Assembly: GCF_964019385.1 (NCBI RefSeq)
Contig: NC_088644.1
Location: 19,578,273 to 19,642,272 of the forward strand
Direction: 5' to 3'
DNA: 64,000 nt
Source: Sycon ciliatum
Lineage: Eukaryota; Porifera; Calcarea; Leucosolenida; Sycettidae
Shown here: positions 47,771-60,898 of the stretch, in pieces
How the letters are laid out: each line of letters starts with the position of its first letter
Numbering within the stretch: position 1 is the stretch's first letter
The notes under the pieces: model-generated
Seen by the model: the letters and a program-made list of their open reading frames with translations, nothing else
Database searches by the model: none
What the model was told of the DNA's origin: nothing
Translations under genes and position numbers: made by a program

Positions 47771-48662
47771 TGTGTGTGTGTGCGTACGTGTCTATGATAA
47801 CAAGGATATGGATGAGTGTGAAAGGTCGTACAATTGATAGTAGTAAAAAATACTATAAATTTCAGAAACAGGAACAAGGCAAGAAGTGACTTTTAAGAAT
47901 ATGTGTCTTGCTGGCTGTGCATGAAAACGAACAAACAAATGGGTCTAGACTGTCTAGACTGTCTATCGCTGCTCGATTACTGCATGTGCTGATGAGAGTC
48001 CTCCGGCACGGTAGAGTGCTCAATAGTGATTCGAATAGAGCTATCGTACAACACACGACAACGGATGATGTGTGGTGCTCTGTGACGTGTGTGCTGAGCT
48101 TGTAATGCAAACAAGGTTTATGGCATCCACCCTTCTTTTTCTCCATAAATAGATCCATGGTGGGATGTCTTCCTGAACACAGGAGCATCGATGTGCATGT
48201 GTCATTGACTGACCTGCATCTCAGCACCGTACCTTCAACACCCATCTTGGTCCACTGAACTTCAAGGAATAATATAACGACACTCGAGCGCAACCACAAC
48301 AACACATACACGAAATAACATTTTGCAACATGCCTATAAGTATTGTGGATATACGAAAACGGTCTTCGAAATAGATCACTTCGTTTTAAAAATGTGTTTA
48401 CTTTAGAGTAGTCAAGGCTGCTCAATTATTTATAGCACTGTTGTATTATGTACACCAGTACTGTAAGAGTGACGTATTGTACAAAGAAACTGTACAGAAA
48501 CTGTATAGAAACTGTATAGAGATATAAATGTGATCAAGCGAGTACTTGGACTTGACATTGCTGAGAAAATTACAGCATATTTGAATACTTGCACAACTTG
48601 CCTAGTAGCCTACATTGTATATAACAATTGATGTTGCATCAAAGACCTTACGGTGCGTAAGT

Positions 48663-49136
48663 TCAAAGGCAGAAATATAGCCGTCGGGTGGCGTGACATG
48701 TTTGACATTTAAATCCAGCAATGCTCCAAGAACATAAACATTTGTACGGGGATCGGAATGTCTCAAAGCGCTGCCCTCTGCCGCAGCATAAGTACTGGCA
48801 GGCCCCGTCCTGGTGTGGTCCGGTCTCGTTCACTACTTCCTGTGCTATCGTGCGCATCTCACAGCGTCTTCCACGGGTACCTGGTGAGCCGAGTGCATGA
48901 CTTTCTTGGCAGTAATCAGGTGTCTGCAGGTGTACCAGTGAAATGTTTGTAGTGTTTTCCTGACTCGTGCCATCAGTCGAACTATTCGTCTCCAACAGGA
49001 CTGAGCTGTAGTAGAGACTCATAATGGTCTTGGATACCCGAGAGAAGGACAGTGTTGAGCCCAGGCAAGTTAGAGAACATGTTGCGCCAGGACTTGGTCT
49101 GCAGCCGCAATACTCTGACATCATGTTTAGGACGAC
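48663..49136 (-). CDS. Wnt exon 4 (Cys-rich C-terminus)
   Basis: Acceptor TGAATACAG. The acylation-loop region, LSFSRVSKTIMSLYYSS, a Ser/Thr-rich N-glycosylated insert, then the C-terminal cystine domain with GTRGRRC and YLCCGRGQR. Confidence 0.93.
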   Translation of the reverse strand, partial: VVLNMMSEYCGCRPSPGATCSLTCLGSTLSFSRVSKTIMSLYYSSVLLETNSSTDGTSQENTTNISLVHLQTPDYCQESHALGSPGTRGRRCEMRTIAQEVVNETGPHQDGACQYLCCGRGQRFETFRSPYKCLCSWSIAGFKCQTCHATRRLYFCL

Positions 49137-52100
49137 CTGTATTCATACACATGCAATAGAAACGAAAAACGAGAGAAACACGTTAAAACAGAATTTTAGT
49201 GTCAACAAAATGTCTATAGTCATTCCAGTGAGCAGAGAGCGCTATGCTATGCTATACACCCATTGCCGTAGCCTATATCTCTAACAGGCACTGATCACAG
49301 TCACTGACTGATTAGTCAATGTTTCAGTGGCCATAGTGATGTGACAAGAATAACTACCAGATTTTAATGGGTAGTCATTACTCAGTATGATCCAGAACAC
49401 GGATGATCGAGAACACAAAATTCCTAAAAGTGACAGCATGATCACGGAATTTAATTTATTCCCCTACCTATGCAAAAGACGTTACTTCAGTAACGTCGGG
49501 CGCTAGCCAGGGTCCACACAGCTTTAATTTCGTGTGTTTGTGCCGTCGGCATGCCTGGCGCTATCCCGTACCTGTCCCGTACCGTACCATCAAAGACAGC
49601 TGGCCACAATATTCAAATAGGGCTTTTAAATACAAGATCATAACGTGAAGCAACTTGGAAGAATGAGTATGTATGCGACGTGTATCGGGGGAATGCATGC
49701 AGGGCCGCGGATAGTGCGGGTTCGAATCCTAGGTTATGTCTTGAAAAATAGGAGAAATGAAAAATGTATAACATCCCTATGCTTTTTTTTGCCTAGGTTA
49801 TCAAGGTGGCGGACGGTGTCATATTACCCTCGAATGCAAAGAGAAAGTTCATTTCTTTCGCTCAGGGCCCTACGCTATGCTTTTTTGCCTAGCTCATCAT
49901 GCATGTTATTCGAACAGATGGAAACTTTTTGCAATACAATGATGTAGCCGATCAGTTCGTTTTGGTATGGTTGGGCATTGTAGCCGTCATGGTTGACGTA
50001 AAACACCAGGGATGAATTTATCCTGTGTCGCATCGCAGTTTGCGATGCAAAATCGATCTACTGCTACTCAAAAGTCATTGTGACTCGCAGAAAACAGCGA
50101 TACATACAGACTATCCATGCCTAGCCTGTGCTGTCAAGTAGCATGCATACAGTGCAGTGTACATGTACATGTATGTGGTGCAGGCACTCTCAATCTGCAT
50201 GCACTTGCACTTGCAAGTATGCTTCAGTCGTTTTTGCATAATGGGCTTTCAGGCATCACTCTCAGGAAGGAGAATGTGGTAAACACCCCACCTTCAAAGA
50301 AAAATGCCACTCGAAATCAAAGACTGCGATGCAAGAGGGATTTTGCATAGCAGAAACTGCTATGCAAAAATATGACAGTAAATTCATCCCTGAACACTAT
50401 AGCCATGATAGCCAATCAAAGGAAAATACATTTCCATCAGTTCTAATAACATGCATGATGAGCTAGGCAAAAAAAGCATAGCGTAGGGCCCTGAGCTTCC
50501 AAGCTCTCTCGTTTCAGCATCAGAGTGCCAGTAGTAGCAGTACGTTCGCGATGTTATTCTTTTGATTCATCCACACATTGTGCTGCTATGGCTGATAAGA
50601 TACTGGCAAAATTGTCTACATATACATACCTATTAAAAGCGTGTGAACAGGAGATTATCCGTGAACTGTGAATCATCCAATGTTGGATAACATTACATGA
50701 TAGGATGTAACGTTACATGATAGGATGTAACCAGAAAGGCGTGAGTTTGTCTACTTTTAGAAAAGACTACAAGTTTGCACCGTTCCGCTTGTTTCCGTAT
50801 TTCTTCGGAGTGAAGGCAGAAATTGCAATTTTGGATTTTTATAGCGGAAATGATGGATTATCACCAGTGCCCTGTGGCTGAGAACTTACCTGCAACCCAA
50901 TGTCGCTGTTCAAGCGTCTGGCCTTGGCTAAGTCGTTTTCCGCCTCATCATCCAGCAACATGTAGACTCGTAGAGTTTGCAACGTGTGTTGAAGCTGGCC
51001 CCACCGTGCTGCTGCTGAGCCCGCTGCACCACGGGCCCGATCGGAAAGGGTGGTTGCATTTCCGCCGCAGTATCCTCCTGCAAACTGTTCTCGCTTGCAC
51101 GCTTCGAGAAGCGAGTACGCGACGCCTGCCATTTGTGATGCCGCCACGAAGCCAGCTTCTGGAGAACCTGCGGTGAAGCAGAGGTGCAAGTGGAAGGCTT
51201 GAGGAAACCAATTTATACCATACATGTATACGTATGCAGTGTACACAGACAGTACGTATGCAGAGTAGTGATAGAATTACTTTCGTCTCAAACAAACGAT
51301 AAAACACAAAACGACAGTATCGCCACAAATCAGGGAGTAGTAAAATATATTTTACTACTCCCTGCCACAAACTACAATCCGGTAATCTACAGGGGTACGG
51401 GTACGCGGGTAAGCAATGTTCAATCCGTTGGCGCTGTACTGTTGCTTCAATACAATTTTAAAATTAACGGGCATGTTGCCACGAAGCCTTGGCGATAGTA
51501 TACCCATTTTAAAATGTCCATCACCGCGGTACATGATTCGTCACTTTTATAATTATGGCGAAATTAGAATTTTAAACAAGCGTTTCGGAGACAGAAGTTA
51601 GCGTATAGCAACAAGGAGGACTACAATTTTTGTAGTTTCGCTGTAAGCATTTACCATGTTTACATGATGATTGTACATGTAGTACATGTAGTATAATGAC
51701 CTTTTTGTTTCTCTCTTTATTCCCCGTATTTCACTTTTTTTTGTCCATAATATTATAAGATTTGCATCTGCGCCTTTGATACTAGGCTAGCCTGCTAGAG
51801 GGTGGTGGCGTTCCCACGACGGATGCGGAAAACTGGGCTTCCAGCCGAGTCTCACGCGAACCGTGACAATTTTTTAATTATTTTTTTATAAGATTTGTTT
51901 TTAAAAGTAGTCGCCACTCCATTGTTACCATGGTTACGTAGAGTCACTGATGAATGTAACAAGTCAGTTCTGAACATAATAATCCTCTCTTTCCTTTTCG
52001 TTGTGTGCCTTGCGATCATCGTTTCACATTTTACTCATGCATGTCGACATATAGGAAATGCTTACGGCGAAACTAGTCCTCCTTGTTGCTATATTTAACT

Positions 52101-53420
52101 ATTCTAAAATTCACATGCTCGATATCACGTCATCCAAAGAAAACAATAGGGCTGCCTCTGGCGGTGATTACCCGTGTACTCTCTACGCACTGTATGCTTC
52201 CTGATGAGGACATTGTACCTGAGCTCTATGCATATGATCACTGCTAGCCTCTCACGCGTCACGTCAACAAAACACTGAGTGATGAACATGGGACATCAGT
52301 TGCAGTTGCACAGAATTCCCAAGAAATGTGTAACGGAGAAAGTACTTGTTAGTAGAGAGAAATTTCAAAGCGGCATGCACGCCGTATTTGTTTTAAAATA
52401 CCAGTACTCAAATTGAGACCAGTAATTAGGTGCTAATTGTACTTGTAGCTCTAGGTGATAAAACAGATACAACGTACGTGTGCAATTGCATTTTGTGGCC
52501 ACTATATTTTATTTTTATGAGTTGAGGCGCTGTCCACAATGACGTACATGGTACCAGTGCATGCCGCGCCGCTACACTGCAACTCTGCCTGGTACCCCAC
52601 CCACTGCACTACTACTACTAGTACTGGCCGCGGGGCCGTGTTGAGTCATGCGGAGCTGAGACGCGGGAACATGGTGTAGACCTGGAGAAACTGATAATAC
52701 TTTAGAAGTTTAGTGGTGGCTATGGGGAGTCCTAATGGCATTCTTGCTCTTCTCGCTTCAAACAAGATTGGAGCCTATGGGCACTGGTAAAAAGAAAGGA
52801 GCTCTTGTCTTGGAGCTTTGGTCAGTTGGACTTTTGGTGGGCCCATGTGTTCACACACTCGATACATGGCACCTTGTTCAGATCAAGTCTTGGTGTGTCA
52901 GTCTAGATCGTTTCCGGTGCTTGGATGTTGAACGACGCCTCCACTCCCCACCACCGTGTGTCTTTTAAGGGCGTTCCTCTGAGCAGCTCTGCATCTACAC
53001 ACCGTTGCGGCCTCTTTTCAGCCAAGGCGTTACATACAGGTGATTAGATAGTCGAAGTAAACATTGCATGAACACCGGAGGCTTATTGCAAGTTATGTGT
53101 CCGCTGCATCCTGTGTCTTTCGTACCATCGGTGGCTGTCGAATACGCAAGGAGATGTTCTCGATGACTGTGTCACTTATCACATCTTTGGCGACGAACCG
53201 GCTACCCATTCAGAATATCCTTTAAGCTACTTTAAATTGTACTGTATTGTGTCATAAGCGAGCGGAAAGTAGGTGGCACGGAGCAATGTCTTTTGTAGTT
53301 TTGTCAATTACTCATGCCTCTAGAGACACATGATCCTTCCGGGTTGCAAAATACCCAGCGAACACAATCCAACATTGCATTGCATATTCCAATCTCAGCA
53401 CCATAAGCGCACGAGTTAGC

Positions 53421-53454
<34 letters not shown>

Positions 53455-56031
53455 CGTGCGCGTGTGTACGTGTGTGTGTGTGTGTGTGTGTACGTGCGCG
53501 GCTGTGAGTATATGAGCGTGCAGACGCTAGTGCGGTTAGCATGGAATCTCTCCACCACGGTTAAAATAAATCATGTACACCAATCCGAGAGCATAGAGAG
53601 CACAGTGACATGCTAGTGACTAATGACTCCTTCCGTTGATGTTGCACATACTCAGCTAACGCTATACACCTCCATGATGTATCTGTGATATGTCTACATG
53701 ATTGTATCACGAAGAAACAAGCCCCGCGTGCTGTTAATCTTTTCGTCCCCAAAATTACATCGTTTTCTATTTCGGGAGCAGTTTGTATGACAGCCAGACA
53801 CAGTGGACAACTTCTTGCAACCCTCTGCCACCGTGTTGCACCGCGGGGCTTTGACGAGCGCCGCCAGACTGCCTTACACCGGGCAGATCGCATGCATCTA
53901 ATCCTATAATATTAATAGCCATTGGACTAACTCATGAAGAGAACGGGGAGTAATACTTTCACATGCAGGCGAGATTCAGGACGTAGCTAAGCAACCGGCT
54001 GGGAATGCGCTATCAGCCATGCTCGCGCACTGGCGAAACAGTGTTCGTTATGCACTGACCAGAACAATTGCAATCACTGCCAGCTCCTTCTTGCCTTGGT
54101 GCAGCACGCAGAGCGGAAGGTGTCTCCCAAATTTCCTGCCCACTGTTGTTGCACTGAACGTGTCTTGTTCCGTCAAGAACCACAATCTTAGCATTGTAAT
54201 TATCCTAGCCTAGAAACATTGCAGTCATCATGCTAGCCTGGAAGGCGGAAACCAAATCACCGCTATGACACGTCTCTGTTTCCCCAGCGCGTGTTATGTG
54301 CCCATTGCTATTGAAACTGCAGATTGATAATCATGTGCTCAAAGAAGACGCTCGTTGACTTAAAGGCGCAGCCTAATGGCAGCGGTTCAAACCTGTCTGA
54401 ACAGGATACCTGTGCGATACGAAGGTTGTGTCACCTGTTCAAGCATAATACTAATACTAATAATAGAGCTGCATGCATCGCATGCTACTGTAACGCCGCC
54501 GCAGAACTACAGCAACTCAAGTGTTGCGTTGTGCGTCGAAATGAACCTGTGAGAAACAGGCCAACCCAACAACCTCCTTCCTCTGCGCACTCTGCACCAA
54601 GACAGTTATGTACTAGTACACCATCCAGTATGCACAGGGGAAATTGCCTCAACGTCATGCCACCCGCTTTGTGTCACCGTCAGCTTAGTCCTGCTGAAGC
54701 TAAGCAGCTCCAAGCGGGATAATAATCGTCTCCAGGGCATACAGCAGTACACGTGCGTACACACTGGTACATGTACACATACACTGATCAACAGCTAGCT
54801 ATAGCTAGGGCTGGTATTTCTGTTACATCAGTGATCATATGCACGACGCTTTGTGTAACATGTACCTACTTGTCGGTGGTCTTCTACATGCACTACATGC
54901 AGTGTGCCTTACCTTGGCGAAGAGCATTTCTCAACATAGACCTGGGTTTGACGACACAGTTCCATTGGCGCTGAGCGAAACGTGTCCTGCACTCTTGCAC
55001 AGCCATCGCTGCTCCCTTTCTGATGATGGGCAGCAGGGTGAAGTGTGTGTCGCACCAAACCCTCTGGGCGGGTGATAAACCCGGTAACGCAGTACAAGAG
55101 CTTGCAGAATACTCTGGAGCGAAGCGCCTGTTGTCCTGCTCACGAATGTACGTTGCAATACCTATCCGCGTGTGCCAGGGCAATAGTCTAAAGCAGAGAA
55201 CACACACCAATGGGACATGAACTTCGGTGTATTACGACTTTCATGACTACAGGTCTAGCTAGTAATGCTAAACGAACGAGCAATGATACAAAGTTACCAT
55301 ACCAATAACAGCACAGCGGAAACACAAGAGAAGAAACAATTCAATTTGCCACTTGCAAGCGATACCCTTCTCAAACCAAAGGTAACGGTTCGGGTGATGA
55401 CACACGTTAGTGACAGACATCATTATGCGCAGTGCTCTCAGTGACACTCAAGCGGCTTTTATGATGGCATGAAAGCGCTGACACAAAGTGCACAATTATG
55501 CCAATAGACAAGTGACTCCTGTGACGGTAAGCTGCCTAGCTGGCTGGGACAAAAGCATAATACACTTTGACATGACAGGTGCTAGGTGTCACTGTCAATG
55601 ATCTCCTTCCCAATACTGGTTGGTGTGCCTATTAGCGGGACAGTGCGCGGTCTGATGCACGCTATCGTCATTTCAAACTACATAACGTTACAATGTACAT
55701 ATCCTTGCGTCTCATCCTACCAAGAATGTTTTCCAACGTGGCAGGCGTGGTACCGGTAGACTAGAAGGGTAGAATGCCAGTCTTTCACCAACATTCTAAA
55801 CTAGAACGGCTCATGGCCTGAACTCCTGTTCATTACAGTTTCCTATTGCACTGGATTGCAAGTTCTAGTTCAATCTTACCTACTTCTATTACCAGTACCA
55901 GTGGCAGTGGTAGGAATGGAAGCCAGTAGCGTGATTCTGGAACCTCCAGGTGCTTCTGTAGCAGCATCCATCGTGTACAAATTGATGAGCAGTATAAAAT
56001 AATGTAGCACGCATCTCCTCCTCGCCATCAT
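48663..56031 (-). CDS. Wnt-family secreted signalling protein (divergent), four exons
   Basis: Extracellular lipid-modified ligand of Frizzled receptors. Minus-strand exons 56031-55880, 55100-54913, 51167-50890 and 49136-48663 have GT/AG borders and agreeing phases (2,1,0) and total 363 residues, normal for Wnts. Exon 1 gives a signal peptide (MARRRCVLHYFILLINLYTMDA). Exon 2 has the Wnt landmark AVQECRTRFAQRQWNC preceded by CTALPGLSPAQR. Exon 3 starts GSPEAGFVAASQMAGVAYSL, as in SREAAFxxAIxxAGVxHxI. Exon 4 begins VVLNMMSEYCGCRPSPGATC and ends with PDYCQESHALGSPGTRGRRC, CQYLCCGRGQRF and KCxCSW...KCQTC before TGA at 48665-48663. Oddities: the acylation loop normally reading CHGVSGSC is CRPSPGATC, and the usual WGGC in exon 3 is WGQL. 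Several N-glycosylation sites (NAT, NSS, NTT, NIS). Exon 2 could instead start at 55127 in the same phase. Confidence 0.9.
49860..50496. mobile_element. MITE with 60-bp inverted ends in a Wnt intron
   Basis: GCTCAGGGCCCTACGCTATG and its exact inverse form the ends. Identity continues with few changes to GCATGTTATT.GAAC.GATGG. An inner palindrome at about 50343-50370 (GCATAGCAG / CTGCTATGC) shares the TATGC motif. No coding part. Confidence 0.85.
50890..51167 (-). CDS. Wnt exon 3
   Basis: Acceptor TTCACCGCAG. The helical Wnt segment GSPEAGFVAASQMAGVAYSL, an N-glycosylation site, RWGQLQ in place of WGGC, and EAENDLAKARRLNSDIGLQ, which corresponds to the DARALMNLHNNEAG region. Donor TTGCAG|GTAAGT, phase 0. 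Confidence 0.88.
51332..51365. mobile_element. 34-bp perfect palindrome with 8-bp flanking near-repeat
   Basis: CAGGGAGTAGTAAAATA followed directly by its exact inverse. Flanks are CCACAAAT (51324-51331) and CCACAAAC (51366-51373). CAGGG ends and 8-bp duplications are known for hAT transposons. It is in Wnt intron 2. Confidence 0.7.
53421..53500. repeat. (TG)n/(CG)n microsatellite in Wnt intron 2
   Basis: TG run interrupted by GCGCGTGTGCG blocks. Confidence 0.95.
54913..55100 (-). CDS. Wnt exon 2 (QECRxxF...WNC motif)
   Basis: Codes SCTALPGLSPAQRVWC, LLPIIRKGAAMAVQECRTRF, AQRQWNC and RSMLRNALRQ, the N-terminal Wnt landmark region. Acceptor TATTCTGCAAG, with an alternative 27 bp upstream in the same phase. 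Donor CAAG|GTAAGG. Confidence 0.9.
55880..56031 (-). CDS. Wnt exon 1 (signal peptide)
   Basis: Two adjacent ATGs at 56031 and 56028. A hydrophobic stretch CVLHYFILLINLYTM fits a signal peptide, then a short Thr/Gly linker. Donor AGTAG|GTAAGA leaves two codon bases. Assigned by phase, signal peptide and position; weaker than the other exons. Confidence 0.65.
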
Positions 56032-59000
56032 CCTTATGATTTTGCTGTGTTCAGTCGCAGCAAAGCCTGCTACAATAAGCATTGATAGACAGGTCAAAAT
56101 CCGGCGACATTGAAACTCCTCATCGTCGCCTAAGTTCGCCGTTCGTCAGCTCAACGTTATACTTGTTAGCGAGTGGGCTGCAATGCAGCGTGTCGTGGCA
56201 GGAAAGAATGGCTAGACTGAAATGCAGAACCCAAATTTGGAATAGCCTAGAAATTCCAGTATACAGCAAGTAGGTGGCAAAAGGCCTTACTACAGTTGAA
56301 CTCAGGAAAACTATCATGTGTCTTACTCGATATTCTGATTGGTCGATTTGACCACCTTCCAAAGTCCTTTGCTTTTTGCAGAGACTTTCATCTCTCTAAG
56401 GACGACTCAGAGTCGATCTCTCAACGTTCAGAAGCTGGGGTCAATTCTGCCTGCTTGTTGTGAATGGTATGAATGACTGGAGTATACACCATGATTGTAG
56501 TGGAGTCGCTGCTCTTTCCGGCGCTAATCGGCGCACTCGAGAACCGTAATAGCTGTCATAATTCGTTCAGGCACACACGCTATTGCAGCACTCGAGGAAA
56601 GAAGCTATTCAACGGTGCTTGCCCTCAGTGCGAGGAAATCGCCTTATAGTATACCCCAGTACTTGCTATTTTCCACCCTGGCTTGCTCAGGGCATGTGGC
56701 AAATATCTTGATGCCATGCAGCACTACCTGGCCTGGCCTTGGTTACAAGAACCCGACGGTCTATCCTTCTCTTGTAGCGTCGACCGGGTTCGACATTGAT
56801 GGTGAATGTTAGCTATAAGCATGATGGAGTATCGCGGAGCTACCCGCTGGCTGGAGACAGAAAACAGGTTTGGAACTTGTCAGAAACTCAGTACATTTGC
56901 ACGTGGGAAATGTGATAATGCTAGTGCCTGTGGGGACTGGGTGCTCCCATAGGCATGAAGCCATCATAGCTATGAAAACCATAAGTATTATACTCGCTAC
57001 CCGATGGGAATATGTGACCAAACTCGAAAGTATCGAATTGTTACTAATTTGTTAGTGAACACTCGACGACATAATTATACATGTACACGGACATATTATA
57101 CCACAATAAAGTAACTTGATAATGGGGAATGTTGGAGACCCAGCATATTTCAATTCCCTCGTGAGGTATTTCCGCATTCTTTGATAACTTTGTTACAGAA
57201 ACCCCTTTTCAACGATCGACTTCGACGCATAGGAAGTTCTATCATTGGTGGCGGGATGTGTTTGTGCTTGAGGCTACTGTCGTGATGATTATGCAATAGT
57301 CTCATTCTATCTTTTCGCCTCACATGGCTGGTACACTGCTGAAACTCACATTGTTGTGTGGGTGCACATTCGGCTTTAGATCAGCATTAGATCAGTAATT
57401 GTCAATCCCGATTGCTGTACGTTTGGACTCACGAGTCATCCCGATTGCTGTACGTTTGGACTCACGAGTCATGTCTCAAGCAGCCATTTCTACTTCCTTA
57501 CGAAATCACCATCATCACAGCGGAGACTTTAGCCACGGAAGACATGCCCCGATGAAGGAGGACAGTCCGTAGAGTAAAGCCTGCTTCGATCGCCTTCAGG
57601 GACCTGTTAACTAAGTAAATTGGAAGGGATCACCCTCCCCTACGTCATCTAATTTGTAGCCTCCTTGCTTTACAGTATGATCACTGCTATCTGCGCACAG
57701 TCTTGCTGCACACAGTCTTACTACGCACAGTCTTGTCAGATGCATCCTGCCTGGTGTCCCAGTGGTGACGGGTCAGGCAGGTATGACTATGAGCCTTACT
57801 ACATGTACATGATGTAGTACCAAGAGGTTATGTACTCGTAAGAAAGGGTTTGCTCCCCACACCGGAGCTCTTAGTTATGTACTCCTGCTAGTAGATCTAC
57901 CCCATTCGATTTCCTGTAACGGTGGGATACTGTAAAGGGGTGTGAGAGATCTCCTCCTCCCCCCCCCCCCTCTCTCCAGACACACACACACGCGCGCGCG
58001 CGCACGCCCTCACGTACGCCCACGGATTCATTCTCGACGCGGTAAAACCAGAAGACCACATGCCATCGTGTCTACCTTCGGGCAGAGGAGGTGATAATGA
58101 GCCGTGTTTCTTGAATTTGCTCGTCTGTGACGTCTTACATTCTTTTGCACACACCACTGCGCACCATGCTGCTATGCTTCAGTGCTGTGGGTGGCCAGCT
58201 GATTCCTGCTTCCGCATTGCCTGCACTGGCCGCAGCGCTGAATTCGTTCTCTCCTGTGTGACACCAACACCATACAGTGTTATGGATACCGTAGGTCTAC
58301 GCGTATGTTTACTGAATGCATTGTACACTGTACATGTTGGCACTTCCTGTTCGAGCTGCGTTGCTAAACATGACTTCTCTATCGCTACAAAGCGTGTTGA
58401 GAGTGTTGTGCACTCTTGACATCGAACAAAAATCATGTTATGTATGGTCTCGCCTGCTTTCTTCCCCCAGTCAACCACAGCACAACTCCTCACCTGCAGA
58501 ATGGTATACTACATGTCTTGTTTTATTCAAATCCCACAAGTGAATAATAGCAAGAATGTACAAGAGAAGAGCTAGAGAGAAAAGGGAAACCAAGGACGAT
58601 GGTATACTAGTATCCTATTTTTGCTTCGGAAACTCCACAGTACTCCACAGTACTGAGTAGTAGCGAGTAACGTTAACCGAACCGGGAACAAATGAGGATG
58701 TTATAAAATAGAACCATCGGTATTACTCGGAGGATCGTTATGTATGGTGATACTCCTGGCATGGACTGTGTCCCATTTTTGTATGCTACAGAGATGCCTG
58801 GCAGTCGCACTGTGCATCTACTGCTTACACAGCTGCATAATGTCGTTTTTTATTATTTTTAAAATCTTACTTTTATTATTTTTTCGGCAACGCAGATGAT
58901 GATGATGATGATGACAAGTGGGGGGGGGGGGGGGGGGGGACTTTCGACGTAATAGGAGAATGCATTGTTCACTTTGCTTTACAAGAGGTATAATAACGCC

Positions 59001-60705
59001 ATGGTCATTGGTGCTGTCATGCTGTAGGTTTTCGAAACCTTACCTTTCTGTTCCCAGGCATGCAAGTACACTTCGATACTGCAATGGGTCGTACAGATGC
59101 TCCTTATCGCAGCAGAGGTCTGGGCTAGTGCCTTAGTGGGTGGTGGGTGCCGATCATATCCACTACAAACAGCGTTGGAGACTGGACAAGGAGACGAAAA
59201 GTTTGTGCCAAATGTTCCCTGACCATGGGCATAGTATCTACATGTACAATCATGTATCTTGCAACAGCCCAAGGCAAGGATACAGTTCGGATCTGCAAAT
59301 GAGCGGAGGGGGAAAACAATAGAGTGAGGTCGGGCATGTGAATACAGCAGCTCGGAGAATGTGCGGTCACTACAGTACTTATATCCAGTGTAAGCACGCG
59401 GCTAGGCTGTGCAGTGAAGGTGGTGAGTGCGGATTCTGCTCTATGACTGCGAGGCTGAAGTCTATTTCTAGTACCTTCCAAATCCCATTCGGATCCGCTG
59501 GATGATCTGTAAGTGGAGACTCACGTCAAGGTCATAATTATACAAAAGTCATGTAGTCTGCATGACTACTCCTGTCGTCCTGACAGACCTCAACCCTGGT
59601 GTTTGTCTTGTATGTCCGATATCTGGATATAAGTAGATGGACTACAATCAGTCATGTGGGCGTAGTAACGTTCCGACGGTCTGCAGGCATGTGAAAATGT
59701 TGGGTGTACACAAGTGTGGGTTCGAAGCCTTGAATGTGCCGCCCTTCGGCCGCTATACCTTTACCTGCCTGTCCCTCCATGTACAATGACAATGTGCATG
59801 TTGCTCCGATTGTCCTCTCATCCAGCCTCGTTGTACTCGTCACGATGTTTTGAGTTTTATATAATGGGTGTCAAACAATGTAATGAACGAGGGAAGCCTA
59901 CCAGCCATGGAATAAGAGAACAAGAAAGCAAAATGCACACGCAAAATATGGCAAGTATAAAATTAAAATTAAAGTAAATCAAAACAGTTACTAGCTTGTA
60001 GTCGATCCTCCCTGGCTACACTCCTACAGGCTACGAGAGTGTGTGAGCAGACCACAAAGCCATACACGTAATAATGCCTATGCACTCTGCTGCATCGTGA
60101 AGCAACAAAACTACGCATTAGCTTTGTGATGACCAAGATTAGGGGCAAGATGGCCCGGAGGATGTTGAGTGGGTTTACAACCAGGTTTGAAGTGGCGAAC
60201 TGACAGAACCAGCTTACGAATTTCTATTATCGCTCCTTCAAGTCCTTGCTCAATTGAAATTATAAAATGATCCCATCGACAAACAGGCCCAGGTTGTGAC
60301 TACTCCGACCTGACCGGCCACATGTGGCAGTTAGTTGGCACACAGCACAATCCTGCTCTCCAACGTGCGTGGTAGTCCGGCAATAAACTTTCCGATCTGT
60401 TGTTGACTTCGAGAAAAACGCAAGAGAAAATAATGGTGGCTCAGTACTTCAGGCGGAGATGGAAGATGAAATGAAACCGAGCCACTGACTCAGCCGAACC
60501 AATGCCCCAACAAAGGGCAAGTTAGTGGCAGCTATGTAGAGAACTCGCGTATGCATTAGGGGGAGATTGCTGCGTGTGCTGTGCTGTGATGTTGAAGTCG
60601 ACGGTTTCGCATGCATCCTGCGTTCAGCGAATGCCCGCAAGCGCGCCGCACAAAGCCACCGAAAGTCGGCGATGCTATCCAGCCGGAACGCCCGATCGGA
60701 GCTGG
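56032..60705. other. Intergenic stretch, no gene recognised
   Basis: Between the divergently placed Wnt (left-going) and Ig-like (right-going) genes, so both promoters may lie here. It contains a 34-bp direct duplication at 57403-57471 (CCCGATTGCTGTACGTTTGG plus ACTCACGAGTCAT), a GAT repeat with a poly-G run at 58897-58939, and a B-box-like GGGTTCGAAGCC at 59718. Open frames of 100-120 codons at 58060-58490 have no family I know. Confidence 0.4.
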
Positions 60706-60898
60706 ATGGCTTTCATCTTCCTCTCACTGACCATTGCACTGGCCTCCATGAATGGACATGGCCTACTGGCTTTCGAAGGAGCAGATGCAGCGCAAGCCCG
60801 AAGTTCAACTCGGCCAGCGGAAGGCGTAGGGGACCGTCGCTTATCCTACGTGGACCCTCAGGGGCGCATTCAGAAACGCATCCACGGCGAACTACCAG
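60706..60898 (+). CDS. Candidate first exon with signal peptide
   Basis: ATG at 60706 (GCTGGATGG) in a CpG-rich stretch. MAFIFLSLTIALASMNGHGL is a good signal peptide, followed by a short basic segment (GDRRLSYVDPQGRIQKRIHG). Donor CTACCAG|GTACGA, phase 1. Two outcomes are possible: splicing to TTTTTCAG|GCACGATACC at 60966 gives a 70-residue secreted peptide ending PGTIPESS; splicing to the Ig-like exon at 62900 is also phase-compatible. I do not recognise the mature sequence. Confidence 0.4.

Noticed and set aside
54324-54722. 132-codon plus-strand frame in Wnt intron 2
   Set aside because: Low-complexity composition, includes a SINE-like GCGGTTCAAACC stretch, no splice or family support.
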